NCBI GenBank assembly: GCA_965249955.1
Contig: OZ252261.1
Span: forward strand, 868,001-932,000
DNA: 64,000 nucleotides
Source of the DNA: SB11 sp965249955
Lineage (GTDB): Bacteria > Bacteroidota > Bacteroidia > UBA8524
Direction of reading: 5' to 3'
How positions within the stretch are numbered: the stretch's first letter is position 1; every line of letters begins with the position of its first letter. A model generated the notes under the pieces. That model was not told the origin of the DNA, made no database searches, and saw only the letters and a list, made by a program, of their open reading frames with translations. The position numbers were made by a program, and so were the translations under genes. Below, piece after piece: positions 9,088 to 20,047 of the stretch.

Positions 9088-12000
9088 ATGAAACTTAAAA
9101 CCACTGCCCTACTTACTCTTCTACTACTTTTTACCACTGCACAATTAAAAGCACAAGCCCCAACCACTGAGGGTAGCGAGTATACATACCTGTACAAGCT
9201 AAATAAAGAACAAGTGCGGTGGATGATAGATAGCCCTTGGGTGAGCCTAAACAACTGGGTTTTTACCAATGTGGTTGATAGTGTGCGGCACAAAAAAAGA
9301 GAAACACTTAATTTTAAAAATCACCCCAAAGGCTATTACATAAGCTACAATACCCATCACCTAGCCATTACCACCAACCTGCATATTGAACAGCAGTTTT
9401 TCCCTACTGTACAAGAAACCAACGGGCAATGGTGGTTTATAATGCGCGATACCCTGCAAAACATTATAAAAAACGGCACACTAACTTTAATAAAAAACAA
9501 GCAAACAAAAGGCGATACTGTTTTCACTTACGATTCATCGTGTATGTGCTACCCCGTGCCCAAACAAGTAAAACACCAATGGTTTCTATTTGAAGCCGAC
9601 GGTCAGTTTTACTATATGCACATGAACAGCCCTTACCAAAAAGCCAAACGCAAATGGTGGAAGTTTTGGAAACGTAACAGAAAAAACAGAAGCAGTGGTG
9701 GCAGTTATGGATATGGTAAACCACGCATAGGTAGGCGCATTTTATACACAATTACACATCCATTTAGAAAAAAATGGACTCTCATGAGTGCCGACCCAGG
9801 CTATATGGTTACCAACCAACCCAAATACAAACACGGCGACACCCTAAAAATGAAAGCTTTTTTGGTGAACCGCAAGGGCAAACCCTTTAAAAAGAATATG
9901 GAGCTGTTAATGGTAACGCTTGGTAAAAACGGTTACGGGCAAGATACCGTATTGCGCACCACCCTAAAACCATCGCCAGCAGGTGCATACACCTACGAAA
10001 TGGCTATACCCGATAGTTTTATTATCGATAGAAATTATACCCTGCTAATAAACCGAAAAAGGCGCACCTACGAGCAAATAACCTTTAAGGTAGAACAATA
10101 CGAACTGAACAAGATTACCTACACGTGGGAAGATAAAAAACAAGAATATTACCGCGGTAACAGCATCTTTTTTTATGCCAAAGCTATTGATGCCAACAAC
10201 CTTCCTGTGCCCGATGCTACTGTGCACTTAAAACTCCATATACAAAACATAAATACCATATACGACACCCTGATAAAGCTGCACGACACTGTTTTTAGAA
10301 GCTATTTTGATACTACCCTGCAATGCAGCCCTGATGGGCTAACCCCAATAGAATTGCCCGGCCATCTTATACCCAATGCCGATATTACTGTTACAGGCGA
10401 AATGTTTTTTACCAATGCCGATAACAAACCCGGCTACCAAAGCCATTATTTTAACATACTTGCCAATACCCAACGCTACTACCTGATGCAAGACAGTAAC
10501 GGGCTACGAAGTGGCTATTTGGTGCAGGGCAAAGACCAACGCGGAAAAACGGCTACTTGGCGGGTAAACTACCACGAGGGGTATTATAAAGATAAAAAAA
10601 TAACCCTACCCTACTACCACAATTGGGAGGCAGGTGCACGCAGCTACGCCTTGTTGGATAGCGCAGGAACACGAACCTTGGCCAACTACCAAATGCCTGC
10701 TAATCCGCCAAAAGCCCCCTCGTTTACTATTGACAAACAATACGATTCGGTATACATATCTCTTGAAAATCCTTTGGGACTTGAAGTAGCTTGGCGCATA
10801 TATGATAATGATGACGAATTGCTAACCAAAGGCGCAGGCGCAACACTATCGTACAGTAAAAAACTAAAAGGCACAAAACCCGTGCGTGTGCGGTATAGCT
10901 ACAGTTGGGCAGGCAATTTTTACACCTTTGAAACAGTTGGCTGGCGAAAAGAAAAACAACTAACCGTAAAAATAGAGCACCCCGAATTGGTTTTTCCGGG
11001 GCAAACCATACCCGTTGATATTACTGTTACCAACTACAAAAACAAGCCCGCCAAAAATGTTAACCTAACTGCATACAGCGTAAATACCGAGTTTGATAAT
11101 ATACCCGTACCCAATATGCCTTATTATGGCAAAAGTTATGGCAGCAAACTGCAAAAACGTATGCTCAACTATCCTTCAAGCTGGGTTAACAGCAGGCAAA
11201 ACAGCTTTATAATAAAAGGTGAGTTGTTTTATAAACTGCAACTGTACAAGCACCCCTATTACCGCTTGCTATACAACAGCAATGCCATTGGCATAGAGCA
11301 CGATAGCCTTGCCAATAATAAAACCCAACTAACGGTAAACGTGCATAGCGATATGCACAGTGCAGGTGATTACTATGCCCTATGGATTGATGACGAGCTG
11401 GTATACCTTCATTTTAGCCAATCAATTCCCAACGCATTTAGGGTGAGCGTAGGAAAACACAACATAAAAGTCCGTGCCTATGAATATATGTACGAGTTGA
11501 ATGATATAGAATGCGTAGCAGGTATGCGCACACTTGTTGGTATAAATGGCGATAGCGCATACAACAACACCCATATAAAACGCACTAAACTTGATAAAAC
11601 AGGTTTAACCAAAGAAGAGAAACAAGCCTACAACCCTAATAACCAGAAAACGCTATTTATTGGCAGCCAGAATAGCAACTATTATCACAAATTACAAAAC
11701 ACCTATTTGCGCCAAGGAGACAAAACCTATAAACTAAGTAATTTTCCATCATCAAACTATTATGTGCAGCACCATTACTACACGCCCGTTGGCCCATTTA
11801 CCGAAGGCGAGGTAGAATTTATTATTCCAAACGATACCGCATTTAGCTTTTACTTCAACCCGAGGTTTATGTATTTGTATAATGGCAAATCACTAAACCC
11901 ACACAAAGAAAGCTATTCAGAAATTATCGTATCAAACCTATCATCGCAGCACCGCTTTGCCGATACTGCTACTGAAATACCTGCCCCTATTGTTAAAAAA

Positions 12001-15000
12001 GAAGAACCCAAAACCAATACCATTATACACTACCAATCAAAAAATCCTTTAACCCACCCCGCTATTCGCGATTACTATCCGTATGAATATGCTCCCGCAC
12101 AAACAAACAAATACCCCTTCACTACCTATATAAACAAACATGGAGCACCCGCCCGTATGTGGTTTTTCAACCAAGATAGTTTGCAATACTCATTAATAAA
12201 AAACAGCATGGGTAGTGGCGCACAAAACAACCTTATACCCGGCAACTATACCATAGTGATGTTTACCGATACCAACAGCTACAAAATATTATACAATGTA
12301 GCTATTGATAGTGCCTACCGTTACTTCTATCGCCCTACACTCGATTATTATCAAGCGTTCGATTCAACGGTGTTATTACCCTATATAGCACAAGTAAAAT
12401 ACCTAAACCGAGGCCCTATACCACCATTTTACAACACGCCTGTAAAAGTTGATGTACGCTTGGATACAGAACCCTCAAAACAAAGCGAAAAACTTATTGG
12501 CGAGTTTACCGTAAACGGTCGCCATATAAACAATGCACTAATAGTAGTAGAAGACGGCAAAGGCCATTATATAAACGGAGGGCTAAGCAACCAATATGGT
12601 TTTTATCAAATACCTCTTAATGTGGGCACTTATACCCTTAAAATATACACCCCGCAGTGGGATATGTTTTATGTAGAAAATGTTTCTATTAGCCGTGGCA
12701 ACAATACCATAGCCAATATAAACGTAAGCAACTACACTGCACAAATAGCCAATAACGACTACAACTATTTACCTGCCCAGCAGCGCAACCCACAACCCAC
12801 CAGCACAGGGCGACAACCCAACTACAACAACAGCGTAAAAGGCAATTGCACCAACAATTGTGGAGAGCTGCGCGGCTTGGTAAAAGATGCACAAACAAAC
12901 GAAGAGCTTATAGGCGTTAGCTTACAAATAGAAGGAACTACCGTAGGCATTGCTACAGATATTGATGGTAGCTACCGTTTTAGCAATATAAGCGAAGGAA
13001 AACACAACATAATAGTAAAGTATATAGGCTACCAAACCCAAAAAATTGCTAATGTTTGGGTGGCAAAAGGGCAAACCACAACCCTAAATATATTGTTGCG
13101 CCCCAACATTGTTGAGGTAGCAGAAGTTGCTATTACAAGCGATAAAGAAAGATACAAGATTGATGCTGATGAAGTTTATAACAGCCCAAGTTATAGTAAT
13201 ACAGAATCAGTACAAAATATTCCTATGCGCTCTGTAAACTCATTATCAGCAACTTTATATAGTCAAGCCTCTTTTAGAGGAGCACGAACAAGTGGCACAG
13301 CCTATTATATAGATGGAGTAAGAGTATTGGGAGACATAACCGTTGGCGATGAACAATTGGACGATATAGCACTGATAGAACGTCAACAAGAAAACCAACG
13401 CCTACTGCAAATGCTAGGCGATAGTACTGCCATGCGCAACCGCAAAGAATTTAGAGATTATGGTTTTTGGGTACCCAACCTCACCACCAACCGAAAAGGT
13501 AAAGCAGGCTTTAGCGTTCGCCTGCCCGATAACCAAACCCAGTGGGCAACCTTTGTGCCCGCAATGGATGGTCGCAAGCAAACAGGTTTGGGCACATCGT
13601 ACATAAAAGCCTATAAACCCATTACCGCCAACCTTTCGCTACCCCGTTTTATGGTAGCAGGTGATAAACTACAAATTACAGGCAAAACCGTAAACTACAC
13701 CGCCGATAGTGTAGTACTAAACGCCCTTTTGCGGGTAAACGACAGCACGCTATACAACAGCCCTATGGGCGTACGCTATTTTGAGTTGATAAGCCAGTTT
13801 TTACAACTATCAAAAGCGGGAACGTATAGCCTGCAATACAGCGTGAAAATGGAAAACGGCTACACCGATGGTGATATTCGCCAACTTAAAGTGCTAGAAA
13901 ACGGACTTTTGATAAACGAAGGCGAAACCCGCACGCTTGAAGGTAGTGTAAACCTTACCCTAGCACCACAGCAAGGCCATATAAACAGGCAAGTATTGCT
14001 AAGCAACCGCAAAGCCGAGCTTCTATTGGCCGAAATAAACCAACTAAAAAGCTATCAGTATGGTTGTGTAGAGCAAACGGCATCAAAACTAAAAGCCTTA
14101 TTGCTAGAAAAACAATTTCAAACCGCACTAAGTGTTGAGTTTAGTGGCGAAAAACAGATAAAAAACTGTATAAACCGACTGGAGAAATTTCAGAACAAAA
14201 ACGGCTCGTGGGGTTGGTGGGATAAAAGCCCTACCGATAATTTTATGACTATTTATGCCGCTGATGCGCTAACCCGCGCCCAAAAAGCAGGCTACAGCAC
14301 CAATGCAGGTTTAACGGCTGCACACTATTTATATAACAATTACCATACACTAAGTATACCTCAACGTTTAGATGCAGTTGCGCTTCTTACCGGCATTAAA
14401 TACGGCGGCGATATTGCCCAAAAACAAATAATGCTGGATAAACTAAACCTTACCCTGCAAGAAAGGCTAATGGCTTTGCGCAATCGCCAGTTAATGGGGC
14501 AAAAAGTAAATACTGATACGGTATTAAAATCCGTTCGTAATATATCAGCTACACAAGCCGCTTGGGGCGAAAAATTATTTAGCATATACGTAAACGAGTT
14601 GCAAACATCGGCCATAGCCTACGAAATACTAAGGCACGAAGGCGGACACGAAACATTGCTAAAGAAAGTGCGCAACTACTTCCTTTCACAATCGCCAACA
14701 CAGCGTAATACCATACAATCGGCCACCCTGCTGCAAACCTTTTTACAAGATATAGTGGATGAAGATGCCAAACGCAACGAGTTAGTGCCCATACTTACCC
14801 TTAATGGCAAAGTGGATAAAAGACCATCGATAAAACTAGAATTGGCTGATGATGAAACCCTAACCATTGACAAACAAGGCAGCGAATTATTTTACCTATA
14901 CGCTTGGAAAAAATTTGTAGCCAACCCCGTAGCAGCAGCAAACACCTTTAAAATAAACACCCGCTTGCTACAAAACCAACACATAAGCGATACGGTGGAA

Positions 15001-15321
15001 GCAGGCAAACCCGTTACCCTGCAAATAGATATTTCGCTACCCAAAGACCGCGAGTATGTGATGCTTGAAGTGCCCATACCCGCAGGTTTTAGCTACCGTA
15101 GCAAACTGCAAAGCAGCCGCTACAACGAGATTTATCGCGAGTATTTTGAAGATAAAGTATCGATGTTTTTTGGCAACTTACCCAGCGGGCACTACACATT
15201 TACAATAGAGCTTTTACCACAATTTAAGGGAGAAGCTACTTTATTACCCGCCCGTGCCGAAGAAATGTATTTTCCTATGAATAGCGGAAACAATACCAAA
15301 CGCACCGTGGTAGTAAAATAG
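9088..15321 (+). CDS. Alpha-2-macroglobulin-like protein with internal CarboxypepD and plug-like segments
   Basis: The 2077-residue exported protein (signal peptide ending QLKAQ) belongs to the MG2/A2M family. An MG2-type domain lies near 230-320 and the A2M bait-following domain near 1450-1510 (FWVPNL...). A thioester motif YGCVEQT follows, with Cys1660 and Gln1663 as the bond-forming pair, then an alpha-helical toroid-like region and a C-terminal receptor-like domain. Between the halves sit two CarboxypepD-like beta domains (about 1135-1210 and 1260-1345) and a short TonB-plug-like stretch (about 1370-1425, containing YYIDGVRVLGD). Thioester macroglobulins trap and covalently tether proteases; a bacterial role in envelope defence is inferred. 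A TTG six bases upstream is in frame, but the ATG gives the standard signal peptide. No pbpC neighbour is present, unlike the proteobacterial case. Confidence 0.88.
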   Translation: MKLKTTALLTLLLLFTTAQLKAQAPTTEGSEYTYLYKLNKEQVRWMIDSPWVSLNNWVFTNVVDSVRHKKRETLNFKNHPKGYYISYNTHHLAITTNLHIEQQFFPTVQETNGQWWFIMRDTLQNIIKNGTLTLIKNKQTKGDTVFTYDSSCMCYPVPKQVKHQWFLFEADGQFYYMHMNSPYQKAKRKWWKFWKRNRKNRSSGGSYGYGKPRIGRRILYTITHPFRKKWTLMSADPGYMVTNQPKYKHGDTLKMKAFLVNRKGKPFKKNMELLMVTLGKNGYGQDTVLRTTLKPSPAGAYTYEMAIPDSFIIDRNYTLLINRKRRTYEQITFKVEQYELNKITYTWEDKKQEYYRGNSIFFYAKAIDANNLPVPDATVHLKLHIQNINTIYDTLIKLHDTVFRSYFDTTLQCSPDGLTPIELPGHLIPNADITVTGEMFFTNADNKPGYQSHYFNILANTQRYYLMQDSNGLRSGYLVQGKDQRGKTATWRVNYHEGYYKDKKITLPYYHNWEAGARSYALLDSAGTRTLANYQMPANPPKAPSFTIDKQYDSVYISLENPLGLEVAWRIYDNDDELLTKGAGATLSYSKKLKGTKPVRVRYSYSWAGNFYTFETVGWRKEKQLTVKIEHPELVFPGQTIPVDITVTNYKNKPAKNVNLTAYSVNTEFDNIPVPNMPYYGKSYGSKLQKRMLNYPSSWVNSRQNSFIIKGELFYKLQLYKHPYYRLLYNSNAIGIEHDSLANNKTQLTVNVHSDMHSAGDYYALWIDDELVYLHFSQSIPNAFRVSVGKHNIKVRAYEYMYELNDIECVAGMRTLVGINGDSAYNNTHIKRTKLDKTGLTKEEKQAYNPNNQKTLFIGSQNSNYYHKLQNTYLRQGDKTYKLSNFPSSNYYVQHHYYTPVGPFTEGEVEFIIPNDTAFSFYFNPRFMYLYNGKSLNPHKESYSEIIVSNLSSQHRFADTATEIPAPIVKKEEPKTNTIIHYQSKNPLTHPAIRDYYPYEYAPAQTNKYPFTTYINKHGAPARMWFFNQDSLQYSLIKNSMGSGAQNNLIPGNYTIVMFTDTNSYKILYNVAIDSAYRYFYRPTLDYYQAFDSTVLLPYIAQVKYLNRGPIPPFYNTPVKVDVRLDTEPSKQSEKLIGEFTVNGRHINNALIVVEDGKGHYINGGLSNQYGFYQIPLNVGTYTLKIYTPQWDMFYVENVSISRGNNTIANINVSNYTAQIANNDYNYLPAQQRNPQPTSTGRQPNYNNSVKGNCTNNCGELRGLVKDAQTNEELIGVSLQIEGTTVGIATDIDGSYRFSNISEGKHNIIVKYIGYQTQKIANVWVAKGQTTTLNILLRPNIVEVAEVAITSDKERYKIDADEVYNSPSYSNTESVQNIPMRSVNSLSATLYSQASFRGARTSGTAYYIDGVRVLGDITVGDEQLDDIALIERQQENQRLLQMLGDSTAMRNRKEFRDYGFWVPNLTTNRKGKAGFSVRLPDNQTQWATFVPAMDGRKQTGLGTSYIKAYKPITANLSLPRFMVAGDKLQITGKTVNYTADSVVLNALLRVNDSTLYNSPMGVRYFELISQFLQLSKAGTYSLQYSVKMENGYTDGDIRQLKVLENGLLINEGETRTLEGSVNLTLAPQQGHINRQVLLSNRKAELLLAEINQLKSYQYGCVEQTASKLKALLLEKQFQTALSVEFSGEKQIKNCINRLEKFQNKNGSWGWWDKSPTDNFMTIYAADALTRAQKAGYSTNAGLTAAHYLYNNYHTLSIPQRLDAVALLTGIKYGGDIAQKQIMLDKLNLTLQERLMALRNRQLMGQKVNTDTVLKSVRNISATQAAWGEKLFSIYVNELQTSAIAYEILRHEGGHETLLKKVRNYFLSQSPTQRNTIQSATLLQTFLQDIVDEDAKRNELVPILTLNGKVDKRPSIKLELADDETLTIDKQGSELFYLYAWKKFVANPVAAANTFKINTRLLQNQHISDTVEAGKPVTLQIDISLPKDREYVMLEVPIPAGFSYRSKLQSSRYNEIYREYFEDKVSMFFGNLPSGHYTFTIELLPQFKGEATLLPARAEEMYFPMNSGNNTKRTVVVK

Positions 15322-15540
15322 CATTTATTTGCCTATTACCATAAAAAGCCCTTAATCTTCAAACCAGCCATTTACCATTTTTTTCACAGCACAAGCACCC
15401 GTAATTTTCTGCCAAAACTGTTATTCTAAAAAGCTATTTACAAGATAAAACTATATGCGGGATAAGAAAAACACCCACTTATATAAAAGCAATTTCATGT
15501 TTTTTAAAATACACAGTATCTTTACCCCCTTATAGTACCC

Positions 15541-15548
15541 TAAGTTTG
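15541..15548 (+). promoter_or_regulatory. Putative -7 box of the hybrid kinase gene
   Basis: TAAGTTTG, with TTTA 16 nt upstream in place of the usual TTTG. Confidence 0.35.
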
Positions 15549-15597
15549 TACTATAAAAAGTGTGCAACCGTTTGTTGGCAGTAAGTTTTTATAACAT

Positions 15598-18500
15598 TTG
15601 AATAGAGTAATAGTATATACGCTTTTACTAGGATTTGCTTTACTTGGCTTATCGGCAGAGGCACAAATTTTCAGTTACAAAAAGTACGACATTGAAAATA
15701 GTGCTGCCGATGGAGACATACAACAAGTACAGCAAGACCATAGTGGTGCTATATGGTGGGTAAACGACGAAAGTTTTACTCGCTTTAATGGCATTATATA
15801 CCAATCGGTTAGTTACAGCGGCATTGCTGCCGACTATCGCAACACCTTTACCTATATTGATAACCACGGCGATTTATGGCTGTGCGCCACAAAAAACAAA
15901 AAAATTGACATTTATGGATACAAGGCCAAGTGGGAGCACTTAAGCACTTTTGTAGCCAATGAAAACGAAGAAGTACTTAGCTTTTATGCCACAAAAATTA
16001 GTGGCAAAACATGGGTAATACTATCTACCAATCAGCGCATTCTTACTTGGGACAACGGCAAGTGGAATGAGATGTTTTTGGATGAATCATCAACCATACA
16101 TCAGGTAGTAGCATCAGGAAATATAATATACATACATACCAATAAGGGTTTATACATTACCCGACACGGTAAAAACCCCTACCGCCTTGAGTTTTCTGAT
16201 GAGATAACACAAAACATTAAAGCCCTTCACCTGTACGAGAATATTTGGCTTAATGGTGCTGAACCACAATTGTGGATACTAACAGATAATATGATTGGCT
16301 ATGTAAAAAACAATATTTTATATGGCAAAACCCTGTACGACAACAGTAAGTACAACTTTACCCAACTGTGCAACAATGGCTTAGGTGCTATATACCTGCT
16401 AAACAAAGAAAATGAAATTTGGCAGCTAGATTTAACTACCAATCAGTTTGAAAAAATAGAAGGTATTGATGATAACGGCAAGATAAAAGAAGCCGTGAAC
16501 CAACTGTTTGTTGACCGTGAAAACAACTTGTGGATAGCCGTTGATGACGGGCTAATAAAAACAGCCAACCAAAGCATCAGTTTCATCACAAAAAAACAAG
16601 GTATAAACGGGCTTCCCGTACAAGCCGTAGCCCGTGCCGGCAAAAGCATTATAGCAGCAGGCCCCAAAGGGCTTAATGTTTTGTACGACGAAAAAAACAT
16701 ACAATTTTTCCCTTTTGAAGAAAAAGGACTTATAAACCCCCGCCAGCAAATACACCAACTAAAAGCCGATAGCTTTGGCAACGTATGGCTACTAAGCAAC
16801 ACACAAGGGCTTTGGTATACAAACAACTACATCAATTGGCAGCAAATTGGCAACCAATTAAACATATTAGCCTTTGAAGTAAACAAAAAAGGAAAAATAT
16901 TTACAGTAAGCAATGCAGGCTTGTTTGAAGCAATGCCCGATGGGTTAGTGCTTATTACTCCATTACCGCAAGGGGTAAAAGCGCACAACATTGTATGGCA
17001 CAACAATGCACTATTGCTTTTGGCCAACAATGGTATTTACCGCCTTAATGGAAAAAAATGGGAAAAACTGGTAGAGGAAAACGGCAAAACCTTTACAGTA
17101 AACACATACGCCCTAGAAAAAGTATACGATAACCTAGCTATACTAGGCACAGAAAGAGGCATATACTACCTAAAAGAGTTTGACCTTGTAAAATACTCAA
17201 ACGATACCATTTGGGGCAACCGCCCTTATTATGGCATTGCCATTGATAAAAAAGGTTCGGTTTGGTTAGCCTCAGATACCGGTATAGTGGTGATGGAGAA
17301 AAAAGGAGCACCCCGCATATTTGCCTACAAAGGGATGCAGTTTGCCCCACATTTTAGCAGCCCCTTAACCACAGGTTTTAACGGCAACGTATGGGTTGGG
17401 CTTCGCAGAGGGCTAATGCTGTATCGCCCCGATTACGAAAAGCAATCCGTAAACAAGCCTATGCTTGTGATTAGCAGAGTAGAATCGAGAGAAGTATCGG
17501 CTGCTGATTTCAACTCCTCATCTACCCTTAGTCTTGAAAGTGACGATAACGACATCACTTTTTATTTTGATGCCAATAGCTTTATTGATGAAGGCAAAAA
17601 CAAAATACTATACAAACTTGAAGGCTATCTGCTTGATTGGGAAGAATTGGTAAACATCAACTCTAACTCAATTAGCTTCAAAAACCTACCGGCGGGGCAG
17701 TACACCTTAAAAATGCAACTGATAAACGCCAACGGTATTGCAGGCAACATTGTATCAAGCCCCGTAATAAGCATTAACAAACCTTTTTATAGCCAATGGT
17801 GGTTTTATGTAGTTGTTATAGCTACATTTTTTGGCGTATCGTTTGCCATATTTTACCTATACGGGCAAAAGAAATTTGAAAACGATTTATTACTTGAAGT
17901 TGATAAACGCAGCCGCGAGCTTCGCTCATCAGAAGACAGATTCCGTACCCTGTGGGAAAACACTTCTGATGCACTTGTACTATACAACCTACGCGGCGAA
18001 ATAATAATATACAACCAAACCTTTTTGGGGCTTATTGGCCACACCGAAGAAAACCTTGCAGGCAAAAAAATACACGAACTATTTAGTATAGCCGACGAAG
18101 AACTTAGCGAAAAAGAATTTAGGCACAACCTTGAAACCCAACAGCTAAAACCACGTTTTGAATTAAAAGTCAGCTCAAAAATTGAAAAAAGCGAGGATAA
18201 AGTATTAGAGTTTTCAAATACATATTTGCTACTGCCCAACGAAAAAACATGGGTAATGCTATCGCTAATACGCAATATCACCCAACGCAAACAAACCGAA
18301 GAAAACCTTATTGCAGCTAAAAACGAGGCCGAACAAGCATCGCGAGTAAAAAGTGCATTTTTGGCTACCATGAGCCACGAGATACGCACACCACTTAATG
18401 CCATTATAGGCATGAGCTCGGTGATGCGAAACACACCACTATCATCAGAACAACTTAATTATATAAATGCTATAAAAACCAGTAGCGACTCGCTATTATC

Positions 18501-19896
18501 ACTGGTAAGTAACATTCTCGATTTTTCTAAAATAGAAGCGGGAATGATGATGATAGAAAAAACCGAAATATCGGTAGAAGATTGTATAGCCGAAACCATA
18601 GAAATATTGGGCAACCTTGCCAACGAAAAAGGCGTTTACCTTTACTACCGCATACATCCTGATGTACCTGTAAAAATAATATCAGATAAAACCCGCTTGC
18701 GCCAAGTACTTATTAACCTTGTTGGCAACGCCATTAAGTTTACTGAGACCGGCTATATAGAAATTGCTGTAAAACCCGACGCTAACCACCAACTTAAACT
18801 AAGCGTAACCGATACAGGTATAGGCATACCAAAAGGCAAAATAAACAGCCTGTTTAAAGTATTTACACAAGCCGACGACAGTACTACCCGCAAATATGGA
18901 GGCACAGGGCTTGGCTTGGCCATTACCGATAGATTGGTAAACCTATTGGGCGGACATATTAAAGTGGCTTCGCAAGAAGGAAAAGGATCACAATTTAGTT
19001 TTAGCATAAAAGACTTCTCTAAAGTTAAAAATACACCGCGCAGAGGTGAAACATTGCGCAAATACCCTGATTTAGAATTGGTATTGGTATCGCCCGATAA
19101 AATTGTGGGGCATATATTTAAACTGTTAAACGACGAAAGAGGTATAAAAACCCATATAGTATCAAACCTTGCCGATACGGTGCAGTATTTACCACAAGCA
19201 GCAGTAGTATTAATTGATGCTGAACATATTACACCTGCCCAAATGCCCAAGCAATTGGAGGAAAGCGAACTACTAATAATAAAACGTAACCTAAAAAAAC
19301 TACCTCCTATGGTTGAAAAACTATTTGGGGGTGATAGGTACAAAACCCTAAGCATACCCATTGGCGCACAAATGTATCAGCGCGTGCTTGAAAGCGCCCT
19401 TCGTAAAACACCGGTTACCCCAACATCAAACGGCTCAACCGCTGCTATAAAACCCAACTCAAAATCAGCTGAGCCTAAAAAAGAAAATCAACCCAAATTT
19501 GGCGATGATATGCCACTAAAAATATTGGTTGTTGATGATAATAAGGTGAATTTGATGATGATGGAGGTGATAATGAAAAACTTAGGCTACACAGTAGATT
19601 TTGCCGGCAATGGAAAAGAAGCAGTAGGCAAGTGTGCTGAAAACGAATATCAGTTGGTATTTATGGATGTGCAAATGCCTGAGATGGACGGTATTGAAGC
19701 TACCCAAATGATAAAGGCCGAAAACAAAAGCGAATTGCCTGCCATAGTTGCACTTACAGCCAATGCCTTTCCTGAAGATAAACAAGCTTGCCTTGATGCG
19801 GGCATGATAGACTTTTTACCCAAGCCTGTTACTATGGATACTATAAAAGAGCTTATCACCAAGCTGTATAGCAAAATAAGTGAAATAGTAGACTAA
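15598..19896 (+). CDS. Beta-propeller hybrid histidine kinase
   Basis: The 1432-residue one-piece sensor starts with a signal peptide (1-22). A periplasmic two-component-regulator-type propeller (about 30-620) and a Y_Y_Y domain (about 630-720) follow, then one transmembrane helix (about 730-752), a PAS domain (about 775-900), HisKA with phospho-accepting His927 in MSHEIRTPLN, and HATPase_c with its N and G boxes (about 1030-1150). A degenerate receiver-like domain (about 1160-1275) lacks a clear acceptor Asp. The final receiver has acceptor Asp1357 in FMDVQMPEMDG. Unlike the classic polysaccharide-responsive HTCS there is no AraC-type output, so phosphate must pass to another protein. The start is TTG: the in-frame TAA at 15592 excludes anything upstream and the next Met lies far downstream of the signal peptide. 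Confidence 0.92.
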   Translation: MNRVIVYTLLLGFALLGLSAEAQIFSYKKYDIENSAADGDIQQVQQDHSGAIWWVNDESFTRFNGIIYQSVSYSGIAADYRNTFTYIDNHGDLWLCATKNKKIDIYGYKAKWEHLSTFVANENEEVLSFYATKISGKTWVILSTNQRILTWDNGKWNEMFLDESSTIHQVVASGNIIYIHTNKGLYITRHGKNPYRLEFSDEITQNIKALHLYENIWLNGAEPQLWILTDNMIGYVKNNILYGKTLYDNSKYNFTQLCNNGLGAIYLLNKENEIWQLDLTTNQFEKIEGIDDNGKIKEAVNQLFVDRENNLWIAVDDGLIKTANQSISFITKKQGINGLPVQAVARAGKSIIAAGPKGLNVLYDEKNIQFFPFEEKGLINPRQQIHQLKADSFGNVWLLSNTQGLWYTNNYINWQQIGNQLNILAFEVNKKGKIFTVSNAGLFEAMPDGLVLITPLPQGVKAHNIVWHNNALLLLANNGIYRLNGKKWEKLVEENGKTFTVNTYALEKVYDNLAILGTERGIYYLKEFDLVKYSNDTIWGNRPYYGIAIDKKGSVWLASDTGIVVMEKKGAPRIFAYKGMQFAPHFSSPLTTGFNGNVWVGLRRGLMLYRPDYEKQSVNKPMLVISRVESREVSAADFNSSSTLSLESDDNDITFYFDANSFIDEGKNKILYKLEGYLLDWEELVNINSNSISFKNLPAGQYTLKMQLINANGIAGNIVSSPVISINKPFYSQWWFYVVVIATFFGVSFAIFYLYGQKKFENDLLLEVDKRSRELRSSEDRFRTLWENTSDALVLYNLRGEIIIYNQTFLGLIGHTEENLAGKKIHELFSIADEELSEKEFRHNLETQQLKPRFELKVSSKIEKSEDKVLEFSNTYLLLPNEKTWVMLSLIRNITQRKQTEENLIAAKNEAEQASRVKSAFLATMSHEIRTPLNAIIGMSSVMRNTPLSSEQLNYINAIKTSSDSLLSLVSNILDFSKIEAGMMMIEKTEISVEDCIAETIEILGNLANEKGVYLYYRIHPDVPVKIISDKTRLRQVLINLVGNAIKFTETGYIEIAVKPDANHQLKLSVTDTGIGIPKGKINSLFKVFTQADDSTTRKYGGTGLGLAITDRLVNLLGGHIKVASQEGKGSQFSFSIKDFSKVKNTPRRGETLRKYPDLELVLVSPDKIVGHIFKLLNDERGIKTHIVSNLADTVQYLPQAAVVLIDAEHITPAQMPKQLEESELLIIKRNLKKLPPMVEKLFGGDRYKTLSIPIGAQMYQRVLESALRKTPVTPTSNGSTAAIKPNSKSAEPKKENQPKFGDDMPLKILVVDDNKVNLMMMEVIMKNLGYTVDFAGNGKEAVGKCAENEYQLVFMDVQMPEMDGIEATQMIKAENKSELPAIVALTANAFPEDKQACLDAGMIDFLPKPVTMDTIKELITKLYSKISEIVD

Positions 19897-20008
19897 TCTT
19901 AGCGCAAAATCATTCTTATTTTTTTACTAAAACAATTGTAAACACAGGGTGTTTGATTGATAGTAAAAAACAAAAAACGCATAGTATAGTAAACTGAAAA
20001 GTAAACAT

Positions 20009-20016
20009 TAAATTTG
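20009..20016 (+). promoter_or_regulatory. Putative -7 box of gcvP
   Basis: TAAATTTG matches TAnnTTTG and is followed by TGC. No good -33 partner is seen. The leader would be about 25 nt. Confidence 0.4.
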
Positions 20017-20047
20017 TGCAATTTTTTAAAAACTAACAAGTATTAGT

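Noticed and set aside
20017..20047. Glycine riboswitch before gcvP
   Set aside because: Only about 30 nt of AT-rich leader lies between the -7 box and the start, too short for a glycine aptamer.
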